Positions 6,136-6,319 of a stretch of DNA of 6,319 bases are shown piece after piece. Within the stretch, counting starts at the first letter, position 1. Each line of letters starts with the position of its first letter. Below the pieces are notes generated by a model. It saw only the letters and a program-made list of their open reading frames with translations. It did no database searches and was not told the DNA's origin. The translations under genes and the position numbers were made by a program. Source of the stretch: Parachlamydiaceae bacterium. Its GTDB lineage: Bacteria > Chlamydiota > Chlamydiia > Chlamydiales > Parachlamydiaceae. The DNA is taken from contig PLSG01000507.1 in the NCBI GenBank assembly GCA_003164155.1, positions 1 to 6,319 of the forward strand. Reading direction: 5' to 3'.

Positions 6136-6319
6136 CTAGCTTTTAATCCAATTGTGATACTGATGTACCGATTTTTTGAGATTGGGCACAGCTTCTTTAG
6201 AGCGCTTGTCCGGATAAACGAGGATATCGTTAAACAAATGGTTAAGGTGAATTTGCACTTGGCGCAAAATGGAGCTTGCCGCGCCGGCTTCAATAGCCGT
6301 ATGGTTGGAATATTCCACC
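6136..6319 (-). CDS. C-terminal end of an unrecognised protein, cut by right window edge
   Basis: 60 codons plus TAG are visible and the frame is open at the edge. The first visible codon, GTG at 6318, is probably an internal valine: no upstream sequence exists to judge a start. The residues look like genuine protein, with amphipathic helices (ASSILRQVQIHLNHLFNDIL) and a polar end (KSVHQYHNWIKS). I cannot assign a family from this piece. It points the same way as the other genes, about 700 bases upstream of the 272-residue gene, which has its own promoter, so no operon link is implied. No terminator follows the stop. Confidence 0.6.
   Translation of the reverse strand, partial: VEYSNHTAIEAGAASSILRQVQIHLNHLFNDILVYPDKRSKEAVPNLKKSVHQYHNWIKS

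Noticed and set aside
6057..6293. Minus-strand 78-codon open frame
   Set aside because: It overlaps the better partial gene at 6136-6319 in another frame; its Cys/Ser/Ile-rich composition looks like a shadow.

Overview
All convincing genes in this 6.3-kb bacterial window lie on the minus strand. Read in the direction of transcription (right to left) they are: the C-terminal end of an unrecognised protein cut by the right edge (6136-6319); a 272-residue single-span membrane protein with a helical repeat-like exterior domain (4616-5434); a stretch of about 1 kb that may hold a decayed gene and ends in a strong intrinsic terminator (3666-4573); dprA (2446-3582); and topA (1-2432, cut by the left edge).

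The best-supported unit is dprA-topA. The two genes are 13 bases apart, and the topA Shine-Dalgarno sequence overlaps the dprA stop codon. DprA is the single-stranded-DNA-binding RecA loader used in transformation and recombination. TopA is the type IA topoisomerase that relaxes negative supercoils. The same gene order (smf/dprA then topA) is known in Bacillus subtilis. The TopA here has all catalytic motifs, three four-cysteine zinc ribbons and a Lys/Ala-rich tail that is still open at the window edge.

The organism cannot be fixed from these genes alone. The Gram-negative-looking layout, moderate GC, and a TopA with zinc ribbons followed by a basic Lys/Ala tail fit an environmental member of the Chlamydiota, where TopA is known to carry a C-terminal SWIB domain. 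That domain would lie left of the window and is not seen, so this is a tentative reading.

The noncoding parts are richer than usual. Upstream of the 272-residue gene is a clear sigma70-type promoter (TTTACA, 17 bases, TATTAT). Between that promoter and the right-hand gene (about 620 bases) are a 17-base palindrome, tandem 9-mers of the AACACAAAG type, and a nested inverted-repeat element of about 180 bases with two copies of the palindrome GCTCCGGAGGAGC. Between the 272-residue gene and dprA are two adjacent hairpins, coding-like fragments in three different frames, and the terminator. No tRNA, rRNA, CRISPR array, transposase or phage gene is visible, and I found no convincing new multi-gene system.
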